Source: an uncultured Alphaproteobacteria bacterium (GTDB lineage: Bacteria; Pseudomonadota; Alphaproteobacteria; Caulobacterales; Hyphomonadaceae). From it: a DNA stretch of 10,918 nt. A model generated the notes under the pieces. It made no database searches. It was given only the letters and a program-made list of their open reading frames with translations, and was not told where the DNA came from. Position numbers and translations under genes: made by a program. The stretch lies in contig CAIKXW010000001.1 in assembly GCA_903831485.1 (NCBI GenBank), forward strand, positions 1-10,918, read 5' to 3'. Within the stretch, counting starts at the first letter, position 1. The number at the start of each line of letters is the position of its first letter. Shown one piece after another: positions 1 to 8,968 of the stretch.

Positions 1-1187
<1,187 letters not shown>

Positions 1188-1191
<4 letters not shown>

Positions 1192-2621
1192 AGACGGGTG
1201 AGCGCCCCCAGAGAATGACATGGAACCAGCTCGCGGCGAGGATGCTGCCGTTCGCGGATTCAGCGACGGCGGAGCTGCCTCTCAATCGCTTGCTGCGTCT
1301 GGCGTCATTCCAGGTGTCGGTGGGCATGGCGGCCGTGTTGCTGACCGGGACCCTGAACCGCGTGATGATCGTCGAGCTTGGCATCTCGGGGTGGATCGTG
1401 GCCTTGATGGTGTCTCTGCCGCTGGTGTTCGCGCCGCTCCGCGCACTGATCGGGTTCAAGTCGGACACCCACAAGTCGGTGCTCGGCTGGCGGCGGACTC
1501 CTTATATCTGGTTTGGGTCAATGCTGCAGTTCGGCGGCTTTGCAATCATGCCGTTTGCGCTGCTGATCCTGTCCGGTGACACGCACGGGCCGATCATGGT
1601 CGGGCAAGTGGCGGCGGTGATCGCCTTCCTGCTGGTTGGCGTGGGGATGCACACGACGCAGACGGCAGGCCTTGCACTGGCCACTGACCTCGCGCCGCCG
1701 GAGGCGCGGCCGCGTGTGGTGGCGCTGCTCTATATAATGCTGCTCGCCGGAATGCTGGTGAGCTCACTCCTGCTTGGCTACCTGCTGTCGGACTTCAGCG
1801 CCTTTCGCTTGATCCAGGTTATTCAGGGCTGTGCAGTCGTGACGATGGTGCTGAATGTCGTGGCGCTCTGGCGGCAGGAGGTTCGCAACCCCACCCTCAC
1901 CTCCCCGGATCGCGAGCGCGAGCCCTTTTCTGCGGCGTGGCGCTCGCTGATGGCGGCTGGCCGTACGCGCCGCCTGTTGCTCGCTGTCGCCTTTGGCGCC
2001 GCCGCATTCAGCATGCAGGATGTGCTGCTTGAGCCATACGGCGCGCAGGTTCTCGGGTTGTCCGTCGGCGCTACAACGTCGCTTACGGCGCTCTGGGCGT
2101 GGGGATCGCTGGCAGGCTTCGCGTTGGCAGCCTATCGCCTGGGGGCAGGCGACGAGTGCCACCGGCTGGCCGGCTTTGGCGCCTTGATCGGCGTGACCGC
2201 CTTCACCCTCGTTATTCTCTCCGCCCCGTTCAATTCAACGCCGGTCTTCTGCATCGGCGTTGCCGGCATCGGATTTGGCGGGGGCCTGTTCGCCGTCGGC
2301 ACGCTGACGGCCTCGATGGCGCTGACGCGCGAGGGTCATTCGGGTCTTGCGCTGGGCGCCTGGGGCGCGGTGCAGGCAACAGCGGCTGGCGTAGGCGTCG
2401 CAGTCGGCGGCGTGCTGCGCGATGTGGTCGGCGCGCTTGCAGACCACGGCTCGCTTGGCCCTGCGCTGACCGGACCCGCTGTCGGCTACGGCTTCGTCTA
2501 CCACCTCGAGATCGGGCTGCTCTTCGCGGCGCTGATCGCAATCGGGCCGCTGGCGCGGCACGCATCCAACCAACCGCATTCAATACCGACGAAATTCGGC
2601 ATTGCCGAATTCCCCACCTGA
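1188..2621 (+). CDS. lhaA: Light-harvesting complex 1 assembly protein LhaA (PucC/BCD family of the major facilitator superfamily)
   Basis: LhaA is a polytopic inner-membrane protein needed for efficient assembly of the LH1 antenna, possibly by handing over bacteriochlorophyll. It belongs to the PucC-like branch of the major facilitator superfamily. The protein has 477 residues and about twelve hydrophobic helices. The family signature lies at residues 81-110, with FAPLRALIGFKSDTHKS followed by GWRRTPYIWFG in the loop between early helices. LLTGTLNRVMIVELGI (51-66) and the late helix-loop LALGAWGAVQATAAGVG are also typical. A GGAG at 1173-1176 precedes the ATG, which overlaps the bchM stop (ATGA). 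A second in-frame ATG at 1215 would remove nine residues and is possible. Its position directly before puhA separates LhaA from PucC proper, which lies in puc operons, and from BchG/BCP relatives. Confidence 0.93.
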
Positions 2622-2630
2622 ACCACGATC

Positions 2631-2634
2631 GGAG
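2631..2634 (+). promoter_or_regulatory. Ribosome binding site of puhA (GGAG)
   Basis: GGAG lies seven bases before the ATG at 2642, in the 20-base gap after lhaA. It fixes the puhA start: the same frame stays open far upstream inside lhaA, but that part has no H-subunit-like sequence. Confidence 0.75.
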
Positions 2635-2641
2635 TTCACGC

Positions 2642-3418
2642 ATGCCAGAACAAGTCTTCAACGGCGGCCTCGATGTCACGGAATGGGTCCTTTACGGGTT
2701 CTTCCTGTTCTTCGCTGGCCTGATCATCTACCTGCGCCGCGAGGATCGGCGCGAAGGCTACCCGCTGGAAGATGACGTCACCGGACGCCGGGAGTCGGAA
2801 GGCGGCCTCCTCTTCACCGCCCAGCCGAAAGTCTTCCGCCTGCCTCACAATGCTGGAACGGTGTCCAAGCCGGATGGAAGCCGCGACCCGGACGATTTCA
2901 AGGCGCGCCGCACGGCCGCGTGGACAGGCTCGCCGCTCGAGCCGGTGGGGGATCCACTCTCGGCTGGCGTTGGACCTGGCGCCTACGCCAACCGCGCCAG
3001 GACGCCGGACCTCACGCTGCATGGCGCACCACGCATCGTGCCGCTGCGAATCGCCACGGACTTCTATCTCGCCAAGCGCGACGCAGATCCGCGCGGCATG
3101 AATGTTGTCGCAGCCGATAATGTGGTCGCCGGCACGATCAGCGACGTCTGGGTCGACCGTTCGGAATACATGATCCGCTATCTCGAGGTGCAGGTCGCCA
3201 ACTCACCCAAGCGCGTGCTGGTGCCTATGCCGATGGCGGTCATCCAGGGCGGCCGCAAGCGCGTCAAGGTCAACGCCTTGCTGGCTTCGCAGTTCGAGAA
3301 CATTCCGCAGCTTGCGAGTCCCGACCAGATCACCCGCGATGAAGAGGAGCGTGTCAGCGCCTATGTCGGCGCGGGCACACTGTACGCAACACCCGCGCGC
3401 TCGGAGGCCTTGCTGTGA
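2642..3418 (+). CDS. puhA: Photosynthetic reaction centre subunit H PuhA
   Basis: PuhA is the H subunit that caps the cytoplasmic face of the L-M core, stabilises it and provides the proton path to the QB quinone. It has 258 residues, the normal length. One membrane helix spans about residues 13-31 (TEWVLYGFFLFFAGLIIYL), followed by the basic-acidic RREDRREGYPLE. The cytoplasmic PRC-barrel domain contains PLRIATDFYLAKRDADPRG (134-152), and RYLEVQV near residues 179-185 carries the glutamate equivalent to Glu H173 of Rhodobacter. The C-terminus FENIPQLASPDQITRDEEER is strongly diagnostic. It is preceded by GGAG at 2631 and overlaps puhB by four bases (GTGA). In Rhodobacter the puhA promoter lies within lhaA; no specific promoter could be picked out here. 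Confidence 0.97.
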   Translation: MPEQVFNGGLDVTEWVLYGFFLFFAGLIIYLRREDRREGYPLEDDVTGRRESEGGLLFTAQPKVFRLPHNAGTVSKPDGSRDPDDFKARRTAAWTGSPLEPVGDPLSAGVGPGAYANRARTPDLTLHGAPRIVPLRIATDFYLAKRDADPRGMNVVAADNVVAGTISDVWVDRSEYMIRYLEVQVANSPKRVLVPMPMAVIQGGRKRVKVNALLASQFENIPQLASPDQITRDEEERVSAYVGAGTLYATPARSEALL

Positions 3419-4068
3419 CCGAACATGAATTCGAACCCGTTCGCGGCCTGCCCGGCGAACTTCCCAAGGGCGAGACCATGCTCTGGCAGGGCGCGCCGGA
3501 CTGGTGGGCGCTGGCGCAGCGCGCATTCCACATGCGCACGGTGGCAGTGTATTTTGGCCTGCTGATGGCCTGGCGGGGCGGCGCTGCGGCGATGGACGGG
3601 GCTGACACGGTTGGCGCGCTGCAGTCGGCGCTTGGCCTGCTCCCCGTTGCCGTTGTGTCGCTCGGCCTGCTCGCCGGCCTCGCCTGGCTGACAGCGCGGA
3701 CGACTGTCTACACGATCACCACGAAGCGCATCGTGCTGCGGTTCGGCTTTGCGTTGCCGAAGGCGATCAACATCCCCTTCACCATCGTCGAGACTGCGAC
3801 GCTGAAGACCAACAGCGACGGCAGTGGCGATCTGGGTCTAACGCTGACCAGCCCGAACAAGGTGGCGTACCTGCTGATCTGGCCGCATGCGCGGCCGTGG
3901 AAAGTGACGCGCCCGCAACCGAGCCTGCGCGCGATCCCGAACGCGTCCGCAGTGGCCGTGCAGCTGATGCACGCCCTGAAGGCAGCGCATGGTGATCGTG
4001 GAATTGTGCACGCACCCGTTATCCTGGTCCAGGAAACAACGCCGCAAGGCGCCCTGAGCCCCGCCTGA
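3415..4068 (+). CDS. puhB: Photosynthetic complex assembly protein PuhB
   Basis: PuhB is an inner-membrane factor that in Rhodobacter capsulatus is needed for reaction-centre assembly, with a secondary effect on LH1. The protein has 217 residues, near the family length. The N-terminus ends in the recognisable LPKGETMLWQGAPDWWALA. Two or three hydrophobic segments follow, around residues 43-58 and 72-93. A bacterial PH-like segment starts TTVYTITTKRIVLRFGFALP (96-115) and continues into NIPFTIVETA. The start is GTG at 3415, overlapping the puhA stop as GTGA, with GGAGG at 3403-3407 seven bases upstream. The next gene, puhC, starts ten bases after the stop. Confidence 0.92.
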   Translation: MTEHEFEPVRGLPGELPKGETMLWQGAPDWWALAQRAFHMRTVAVYFGLLMAWRGGAAAMDGADTVGALQSALGLLPVAVVSLGLLAGLAWLTARTTVYTITTKRIVLRFGFALPKAINIPFTIVETATLKTNSDGSGDLGLTLTSPNKVAYLLIWPHARPWKVTRPQPSLRAIPNASAVAVQLMHALKAAHGDRGIVHAPVILVQETTPQGALSPA

Positions 4069-4071
4069 GGA
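4066..4071 (+). promoter_or_regulatory. Ribosome binding site of puhC within the puhB stop
   Basis: TGAGGA serves two roles: its TGA is the puhB stop codon, and GAGG is a Shine-Dalgarno core eight bases before the puhC ATG at 4079. It suggests that ribosomes ending puhB restart on puhC. Confidence 0.6.
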
Positions 4072-4078
4072 TCGCACC

Positions 4079-4546
4079 ATGAGCGAGATCGACACGAAGC
4101 CCTTCCCACGACTCGCCCTCATCGCTGCGGGCGTGCTGGTTGCCGGATCGATTGCGGCCGCGGCGGCGGGTCGCTTTGCACAGACCAGCAGTGCGGAGAT
4201 CGATACGACGCAGAGCATGAAGCCGCTCGCAGCGCGGGACCTCACCTTCTTCGACATGGAGAATGGCGCGGTCGAGGTGCGCGATACGGCTGGCGAGAAG
4301 GTGCTGTATGTGGTGGCGCCCGGCACAAACGGCTTCATCCGTGGCGTGATGCGTGGCATGGCGCGCAGTCGTCGCGCCCATGATCTTGGCCAGGAAGAGG
4401 CGTTCCGGCTGGCGGAATGGCCGAACGGACGGCTGACGCTAGAGGATCTCGCGACCGGCAAGCGCATCGAGCTTGGCGCCTTCGGCGACGAGAACCGGGT
4501 TGCGTTTGCGCAACTTCTCTTCGCAACAGCTGGGAGCACCACCTGA
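4079..4546 (+). CDS. puhC: Photosynthetic complex assembly protein PuhC
   Basis: PuhC is a membrane-anchored protein that in Rhodobacter capsulatus is needed for normal levels of the reaction centre and LH1, probably in organising the complex. The protein has 155 residues, normal for PuhC. A short cytoplasmic N-terminus (MSEIDTKPFPR) precedes a single membrane helix at about 11-31, very rich in alanine, so the rest should be periplasmic. The globular part includes DLTFFDMENGAVEV and VVAPGTNGFIRGVMRGMARS, which matches the PuhC pattern of a conserved glycine- and arginine-containing 'GFIRGVLRGLARER'-like stretch, followed by a C-terminal part rich in polar loops. The stop TGA shares its A with the ATG of the next gene (TGATG). 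Assignment rests on this motif and on its place after puhB. Confidence 0.9.
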   Translation: MSEIDTKPFPRLALIAAGVLVAGSIAAAAAGRFAQTSSAEIDTTQSMKPLAARDLTFFDMENGAVEVRDTAGEKVLYVVAPGTNGFIRGVMRGMARSRRAHDLGQEEAFRLAEWPNGRLTLEDLATGKRIELGAFGDENRVAFAQLLFATAGSTT

Positions 4547-4842
4547 TGGCCGGATTTGCCCGCCGCTCACGCGATACTCACTGCACGATCGATATCGAGC
4601 ACAGCGAGGACAGCCTCCACGCGCATGTCGAACTTGACGACGAATCCGACCTGCGTCCGGGAGATCGGGTTCGCGTGCATGGCGCGCCGATCCGTGTGAC
4701 ATTTGGTCAGCGTTTGACCCTGCGCAGACCAGCGACGGTGGAGCGCGCGTACTGGTTGGAACGTCAGTGGACGCGCCTGACGGCGCGGTTTGAACTGAGC
4801 GAATTGTACGAGATCAGCTTTTCTTCAAGGAGACGCCTGTGA
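4546..4842 (+). CDS. bciE: Probable aerobic cyclase accessory subunit BciE (small conserved protein between puhC and acsF)
   Basis: This gene encodes 98 residues and starts at the TGATG overlap with puhC, with GGGAG at 4532-4536. Its stop overlaps the acsF start (GTGA). A small gene in this position is conserved in alphaproteobacterial photosynthesis clusters. The Rhodobacter sphaeroides gene between puhC and acsF was named BciE and is required for activity of the oxygen-dependent cyclase in alphaproteobacteria; this name is applied here mainly by position and size. Visible are a basic N-terminus ([10 protein letters not shown]), an acidic stretch, [15 protein letters not shown] (35-49, a turn-strand pattern typical of small beta-barrel folds), and an arginine-rich C-terminus with [22 protein letters not shown]. 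No membrane helix or signal peptide is present, so it is likely cytoplasmic and bound to AcsF. Older annotations call it hypothetical. Confidence 0.78.
   Translation: MAGFARRSRDTHCTIDIEHSEDSLHAHVELDDESDLRPGDRVRVHGAPIRVTFGQRLTLRRPATVERAYWLERQWTRLTARFELSELYEISFSSRRRL
4827..4833 (+). promoter_or_regulatory. Ribosome binding site of acsF (AAGGAGA)
   Basis: AAGGAGA ends five bases before the GTG at 4839 and is the strongest Shine-Dalgarno sequence I see in the window. It supports the GTG start over the internal ATG at 4908, and suggests AcsF is made at a higher rate than coupling to the small upstream gene alone would give. Confidence 0.7.
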
Positions 4843-5909
4843 ACACCGCTGTCCTGGAAGCACCGCGCGCTATCAACGAGACCACGCGGATCGCGCGTGA
4901 AGACACCATGCTCAGCCCGCGGTTCTACACCACGGACTTCGACGCGCTGGACAAGATTGATGTCACGCCAGTGCGCCGCGAATGGGACGCGCTGATTGCC
5001 GAACTGGCAGCCGATCCGAACAAGAACCACTTCAAGCGCGTCGAGGCTTTCACGAATACGCTGGACCAGCTCGAGCCCGAGCTGCGCAAGGAATGGGTCG
5101 ACTTCCTGGTGAGCTCGATCACCGCCGAGTTTTCGGGCTGCGTGCTGTACGCAGAGATCGCCAAGCGCTCGAAGAATCCCGACATCAAGGCGCTGTTCAA
5201 GTACATGAGCCGCGACGAGTCGCGGCATGCGGGCTTCATCAATGAGGCGCTGAAGGACTACGGCATCGGCGTCGACCTTGGCTTCCTGACCAAGACGAAG
5301 AAGTACACCTTCTTCAAGCCGAAGTTCATTTTCTACGCGACGTACCTGTCCGAGAAGATCGGGTACGCACGCTACATCACGATCTTCCGAGAGTTTGAGC
5401 GGCACCCCGAACGCAAGTTTCATCCGATCTTCAACTGGTTCCGGGAGTGGTGCAACGACGAGTTCCGCCATGGCGAGGCGTTCGCCGTGCTGATGCGGAA
5501 TGATCCGAAACTGCTCAAGGGCGGCAACCGGTTCTGGATCCGCTTCTTCCTGACGGCGGTCTACGCGACCATGTTCATTCGCGATCACAACCGGCCCGCC
5601 TTCCACCGCGCGCTCGGCCTCGATCCGACCGAGTACGACTATCGCGTCTTCCGCATCTGCTCCGACATCACGAAGCAGGTGTTCCCCTTCACGCTCGACA
5701 CGGATGATCCGCGCTTCCGGGCCAAGATGGGACGCGTGAAGGCGATCGCCGACGCGCTCAGCGACAATGCGGAACGTGGGGGCATGCTTGCCGGCGTGCG
5801 CAAGCTGGGACTCATCGCGCAATTTGGTTTCGCCGCGCTGAGACTGTTCACGCATCCGGTAGTCGAGCACGAAGTGCCGCGCGCCGTGCGCATGGCGCCG
5901 GCCTGGTAG
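4839..5909 (+). CDS. acsF: Magnesium-protoporphyrin IX monomethyl ester (oxidative) cyclase AcsF, diiron enzyme
   Basis: AcsF uses O2 and reductant to form the isocyclic ring E, turning Mg-protoporphyrin IX monomethyl ester into protochlorophyllide. It works after BchM and before BchL. The protein has 356 residues, normal for proteobacterial AcsF. The ferritin-like diiron site is clear: E127-x-x-H130 in RDESRHAGF and E208-x-x-H211 in [10 protein letters not shown], with further candidate ligands at E97 and around [13 protein letters not shown] (184-195). The stretch [23 protein letters not shown] is typical. The start is GTG (4839), overlapping the upstream stop (GTGA). Its presence means bacteriochlorophyll can be made under oxygen; whether the anaerobic cyclase bchE also exists cannot be told from this window. 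Confidence 0.97.
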   Translation: MNTAVLEAPRAINETTRIAREDTMLSPRFYTTDFDALDKIDVTPVRREWDALIAELAADPNKNHFKRVEAFTNTLDQLEPELRKEWVDFLVSSITAEFSGCVLYAEIAKRSKNPDIKALFKYMSRDESRHAGFINEALKDYGIGVDLGFLTKTKKYTFFKPKFIFYATYLSEKIGYARYITIFREFERHPERKFHPIFNWFREWCNDEFRHGEAFAVLMRNDPKLLKGGNRFWIRFFLTAVYATMFIRDHNRPAFHRALGLDPTEYDYRVFRICSDITKQVFPFTLDTDDPRFRAKMGRVKAIADALSDNAERGGMLAGVRKLGLIAQFGFAALRLFTHPVVEHEVPRAVRMAPAW

Positions 5910-5926
5910 GGGGGACAGATCTGGTC

Positions 5927-6760
5927 GTGACGTTCGCCGAAGTCGCCCCGCCCATGCTGTTCGCAGCTTTCGTCTGGTGGTTCTCCACCGGTGCGATCCT
6001 GTGGCTGAACCGGCTGTCGCGCTCGACGTTCAGGTGGTCCTTCGGCGTGGCGTCTGTGGTCACGCTGGCGGCGATTGTCGGCCTCGTGGCCAGCGCTGGC
6101 GATACAAGCACATATGGCGCCTACATGGCTTTCGCTTGCGCGATCGCGCTCTGGGGTTGGCATGAGATGAGCTTCCTGATGGGGTTCATTCTAGGGCCAC
6201 GGCGCGATGCCTGCCCGGCGGACGCACGCGGCTGGCGCAGGTTCCGGTTGGCCGCGGCGACAGTGATGCATCACGAGGTCGCGCTGGCGCTGACCCTGGC
6301 CGCGCTCGTGGCTCTGACGTGGACCCAGCCGAACCAGATGGGCACCCTGACTTTCCTGGTGCTCTGGGTCATGCGGCTGAGCGCAAAGTTCAATCTGTTC
6401 CTTGGCGCGCCTCATCGTGGCGAGGAATTGCTCCCGCCGCATCTGCAGCACCTGAAGAGCTATTTCAGGCACCGCCGGATGAATGCGCTGATCCCGCTCT
6501 CCATCGTTGGCGGGATTGCGATGGCGTGGGCGCTGGCGGGCCTCGCGCATGCGCCTTCCGCTGCGCCGCTGGAGCAGGTTGGCTACTCGCTGCTGCTCAC
6601 CATGACGTTGCTGGCCGTACTTGAGCACATCTTCATGTTCGTGCCGCCGCCCAATGCCTTGCTGTGGGGATGGGCCGCGCCGGACACAACACACCGCGCT
6701 GTCGCTTTGACCCCTCCAGCCCGCGCAACACACCTTTCCGCCTCCAGACCCGTCGAGTAA
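5927..6760 (+). CDS. puhE: Putative photosynthetic complex assembly / bacteriochlorophyll-modulating membrane protein PuhE (DUF3623)
   Basis: PuhE is a polytopic membrane protein found only next to puh and acsF genes. In Rhodobacter capsulatus its loss affects the shift to phototrophic growth and it was proposed to restrain bacteriochlorophyll production; its chemistry is unknown. The protein has 277 residues and about seven hydrophobic segments, beginning with [20 protein letters not shown] (residues 8-27). Diagnostic stretches are [36 protein letters not shown] and [19 protein letters not shown]. Conserved histidines sit in these helices (WHEM, MHHE, EHIF). The start is GTG at 5927 with AGGGGGGA at 5908-5914, twelve bases upstream; an ATG at 5954 is an alternative. 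The last 25 or so residues are variable. It ends eleven bases before hemA. Confidence 0.88.
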   Translation: MTFAEVAPPMLFAAFVWWFSTGAILWLNRLSRSTFRWSFGVASVVTLAAIVGLVASAGDTSTYGAYMAFACAIALWGWHEMSFLMGFILGPRRDACPADARGWRRFRLAAATVMHHEVALALTLAALVALTWTQPNQMGTLTFLVLWVMRLSAKFNLFLGAPHRGEELLPPHLQHLKSYFRHRRMNALIPLSIVGGIAMAWALAGLAHAPSAAPLEQVGYSLLLTMTLLAVLEHIFMFVPPPNALLWGWAAPDTTHRAVALTPPARATHLSASRPVE

Positions 6761-6771
6761 CGAGACTGCTC

Positions 6772-7992
6772 ATGATGTACGAAAGCTTCTTCCAGGACCA
6801 ACTCGCGGTGCTCCGGCAGGAAGGGCGCTATCGCGTCTTCGCCGATCTTGAGCGCAAGGCGGGGCAGTTCCCCCAGGCGATGCGTCACAAGGATGGCGCT
6901 GAGTCCGAGGTGACGGTCTGGTGTTCGAACGACTATCTCGGCATGGGACAGAACCCCAAGGTCGCGCAGGCGATGAACGAGGCGATTGCGCGGTGCGGCG
7001 CTGGTGCGGGAGGCACACGGAACATCTCGGGCACGAATCACTACCATGTTCTCCTTGAACAGGAGCTGGCCGATCTTCACGGCAAGGAAGCGGCGCTGTT
7101 GTTCACGTCGGGCTACGTGTCCAACTGGGCGGCGCTTGGCACGTTGGCAGGAAAGCTGCCGAACTGTGCAGTGCTGTCGGATGCCGGCAACCACGCGTCG
7201 ATGATCGAGGGCATTCGCCACAGCGGGGCAGAGCGGATCATCTTCAGGCATAACGATCCGGCCGACCTGGATCACAAACTGGCGCTGCTTGATCCGGCGC
7301 GGCCGAAGCTGGTTGCATTCGAGTCGGTGTATTCGATGGACGGCGATATCGCGCCGATCGCTGAGCTCTGCGATGTCGCCGAGAAACACAATGCGATGAC
7401 CTATCTGGACGAAGTTCATGGCGTGGGGCTGTACGGGCCGCGCGGCGGCGGCATCGCCGAACGTGAAGGGCTCATGGACCGGCTCACCGTCATCGAGGGC
7501 ACGCTGGGCAAGGCGTTCGGCGTGTTCGGGGGGTACATCGCCGGGTCCGCAGCAATGTGTGATTTCGTGCGCAGCTTTGCTTCGGGCTTCATCTTCACGA
7601 CGGCCCTGCCCCCGGCCGTGGCGGCCGGCGCGCTTGCGAGCATCCAGCATCTGAAGGAAAGCCAGATCGAGCGGATGCGTCACCAGGAGCGTGTCGCCAG
7701 GGTTCGGCGCAGGCTTGAAGCGTGCGGCATTCCATGTCTCGAAAATCCGAGCCACATCATCCCGGTCATGGTGAAGGATGCGGTGAAGTGCAAGCAGATC
7801 AGCGACTGGCTGCTCGACCGGTACGGCATCTATATCCAGCCGATCAACTACCCGACCGTGCCGCGCGGCACCGAGCGGTTGCGGATCACACCCTCGCCGC
7901 TTCATACGGACCAGGACATCGACCGGCTTGTTGCGGCTCTGTCGGAGCTGTGGTCTCAGTGCGCGCTCAGCCGTTCCGCAGTTGCGGCGTGA
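6772..7992 (+). CDS. hemA: 5-aminolevulinate synthase HemA (pyridoxal-phosphate dependent)
   Basis: HemA condenses glycine with succinyl-CoA to give 5-aminolevulinate, the first step of the C4 (Shemin) tetrapyrrole pathway used by alphaproteobacteria. This copy sits in the photosynthesis operon, which suggests a dedicated supply for bacteriochlorophyll. With the start at 6772 it has 406 residues, normal for the family. Motifs: [10 protein letters not shown] (50-59), [18 protein letters not shown] (75-92, substrate binding), the PLP-contacting [12 protein letters not shown] (211-222) and [13 protein letters not shown] (243-255) with the Schiff-base lysine K247. GAGA at 6762-6765 precedes the double ATG (6772 or 6775). 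The frame is open for 36 more codons into puhE, but these lack family similarity. The stop overlaps idi (GTGA). A second ALA synthase (hemT-like) may exist elsewhere. Confidence 0.97.
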   Translation: MMYESFFQDQLAVLRQEGRYRVFADLERKAGQFPQAMRHKDGAESEVTVWCSNDYLGMGQNPKVAQAMNEAIARCGAGAGGTRNISGTNHYHVLLEQELADLHGKEAALLFTSGYVSNWAALGTLAGKLPNCAVLSDAGNHASMIEGIRHSGAERIIFRHNDPADLDHKLALLDPARPKLVAFESVYSMDGDIAPIAELCDVAEKHNAMTYLDEVHGVGLYGPRGGGIAEREGLMDRLTVIEGTLGKAFGVFGGYIAGSAAMCDFVRSFASGFIFTTALPPAVAAGALASIQHLKESQIERMRHQERVARVRRRLEACGIPCLENPSHIIPVMVKDAVKCKQISDWLLDRYGIYIQPINYPTVPRGTERLRITPSPLHTDQDIDRLVAALSELWSQCALSRSAVAA

Positions 7993-8549
7993 GCAGCGCC
8001 GCACGCATGACGATGGCGCCGGCTGAAGGCGTGACCAAGGCTGACGTGATTCCGGGTATCGCCGCAGATGGCGCACTTTATCCGATCGACAAGATGGACG
8101 CGCATCGTCACGCCGCGCTTCACCTTGCGGTGTCGGTGTTTGTGATGTCGGGCGAGAAGCTGCTCCTGCAGCGACGCGCGCTTGCGAAGTATCACTGCGG
8201 CGGGATGTGGGCCAACACCTGCTGCTCGCATCCGCATTGGGGCGAGGCGCCGGCGGACAGCGCGGTGCGACGGCTGCGGGAAGAACTCGGCGTTGTCTTG
8301 CCGCTCGAGGCCTGCAACATCGTCGAGTACAAGGCGCGCGTGACTGATGGCCTGTGGGAGCATGAGCGAGTGCACATCTTCCGCGGCGAAGCTGCACCGA
8401 CGATCGAGATCCGGCCGGATGCTTCCGAGGTTCTGGAGACGCGATGGGCCAGCGTTGAAGAGCTCAGCCGGGACGTGCGCATCAATGCGGAGACGTATGC
8501 GCCCTGGTTCCGGATTTATCTGGAGCGATGGAGCGAGCTTGGCCTCTAG
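7989..8549 (+). CDS. idi: Isopentenyl-diphosphate delta-isomerase, type 1 (Nudix family)
   Basis: Idi interconverts isopentenyl diphosphate and dimethylallyl diphosphate, the C5 units used for the bacteriochlorophyll side chain and carotenoids. With the GTG at 7989 it has 186 residues, as expected for bacterial type 1 enzymes. The catalytic cysteine is C79 in [13 protein letters not shown] (74-86), with metal-ligand H81. The degenerate Nudix segment [18 protein letters not shown] spans 85-102, and the acidic pair E124-x-E126 lies in [18 protein letters not shown] (44-52) supplies a further likely metal histidine. The GTG overlaps the hemA stop (GTGA) but has no clear Shine-Dalgarno; ATGs at 8007 and 8013 are alternatives. 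In Rhodobacter capsulatus the equivalent gene (orf176) sits beside bchP, so its place after hemA differs. Confidence 0.93.
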   Translation: MSSAARMTMAPAEGVTKADVIPGIAADGALYPIDKMDAHRHAALHLAVSVFVMSGEKLLLQRRALAKYHCGGMWANTCCSHPHWGEAPADSAVRRLREELGVVLPLEACNIVEYKARVTDGLWEHERVHIFRGEAAPTIEIRPDASEVLETRWASVEELSRDVRINAETYAPWFRIYLERWSELGL

Positions 8550-8660
8550 CAAGCCGGGCTTCCAGAAGCTCGCGGCGCGTCCAACTCGCTGATCGCGTAC
8601 GCGAGGTAGCGCCGCGAACCAGGGCCGGGCCGTTCAGACCTGCAACACGTTGGCTTCGGA

Positions 8661-8697
8661 TAGCGCCCCGGGATCGTTCCGGGCAAGACCAGCGCTA
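8661..8697. repeat. Compound inverted repeat downstream of idi
   Basis: Outer arms TAGCGC (8661-8666) and GCGCTA (8692-8697) are perfect complements. Nested inside, CCCGG (8667-8671) pairs with CCGGG (8679-8683) around a 7-base loop, leaving an 8-base one-sided bulge. Together they make an 11-pair stem, which could form at the RNA 3' end of the idi transcript. There is no T-run after it, so it is not a classical terminator. It could stabilise mRNA, mark a Rho-dependent end or be part of a dispersed intergenic repeat. Confidence 0.45.
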
Positions 8698-8827
8698 GCT
8701 GTGAACCATCATGAGACGGCGAGAGCGGAAGAATGCTCCCGGCCCTGCCCGTTGCGCGCTTCGACCGGAATGACAAGCCGGGCCGCACTTGCAGAAAGAT
8801 GACCCTGCCCAAGGCTACTGCCGGATC

Positions 8828-8842
8828 GGCCCGCGCCGGGCC
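8828..8842. repeat. Small perfect hairpin GGCCCG-CGC-CGGGCC
   Basis: A perfect 6-base inverted repeat around a 3-base spacer. In DNA of this GC content such short stems arise by chance, and no T-run follows on either strand. It is listed because it lies in the otherwise empty convergent region. Confidence 0.25.
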
Positions 8843-8902
8843 CTGGATACAACCAGACGTCCCCGCCCGGCCAACGCCCCGAGCGCTTTCTGCGCCCCAT
8901 GG

Positions 8903-8932
8903 AAAAGCGGCCGGAAGTTTCCTTCCGGCCGC
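8903..8932 (-). terminator. Intrinsic terminator of the puf operon
   Basis: A perfect 11-pair stem (GCGGCCGGAAG at 8907-8917 against 8922-8932) closes a 4-base loop. On the minus strand it is followed directly by TTTT (complement of 8903-8906), the form of a Rho-independent terminator. It begins 36 bases after the pufM stop, so pufM is the last gene of the puf transcript and no pufC follows. On the plus strand the hairpin is followed by ATTCTACATT, so it might also weakly stop transcripts that read through from idi. Confidence 0.85.
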
Positions 8933-8968
8933 ATTCTACATTCAGTCCGACCTTGTACCCAACTTCAA

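Larger units (their letters stand above)
8550..8902. other. Intergenic region between the convergent puh-hemA-idi and puf operons; no convincing gene
   Basis: About 350 bases without a supportable coding sequence. The open frames here (for example minus 8546-8812) are rich in Arg, Ser, Pro and Gly, have no recognisable domain and no good ribosome binding site. The region holds several inverted repeats: a 10-base palindrome CGCGTACGCG at 8594-8603, a compound stem at 8661-8697 and a small stem at 8828-8842. None is followed by a T-run on the plus strand, so no intrinsic terminator for idi was found; termination there may be Rho-dependent or may rely on the hairpin at 8907-8932. Confidence 0.6.

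Noticed and set aside
2099..2641. In-frame extension of puhA back into lhaA (a 439-codon frame)
   Set aside because: The H subunit begins with its usual N-terminus and membrane helix at 2642, preceded by GGAG. The upstream part is arginine-rich and overlaps the conserved lhaA C-terminal half.
5572..5589. TGT-N12-ACA, resembling a PpsR/CrtJ binding site
   Set aside because: It lies deep inside acsF, coding for a conserved stretch (MFIRDHN). It has no partner site nearby and lacks the inner C/G of the fuller consensus, so chance is the better explanation.
4764..5870. A 368-codon open frame on the minus strand opposite acsF
   Set aside because: It mirrors acsF codon structure, shows no known motif and lacks a convincing start region. 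The acsF diiron motifs on the other strand are decisive.
6664..6771. A 36-residue N-terminal extension of HemA overlapping puhE
   Set aside because: The extension has no family similarity, and the Met-Met start at 6772/6775 gives the standard N-terminus (YESFFQDQL) and a nearby GAGA site.
6583..8397. A 604-codon open frame on the minus strand opposite hemA and idi
   Set aside because: It is antisense to two genes with complete, conserved motifs. Its composition (Arg, Ala, Pro, His, Cys in long runs) is the usual by-product of high GC at third positions, and no domain is recognisable.
8546..8812. An 88-codon minus-strand frame in the intergenic region as a possible small gene
   Set aside because: No ribosome binding site or recognised domain, biased Arg/Ser/Pro/Gly composition, and its 3' end overlaps the end of idi. 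Not supportable as a gene.
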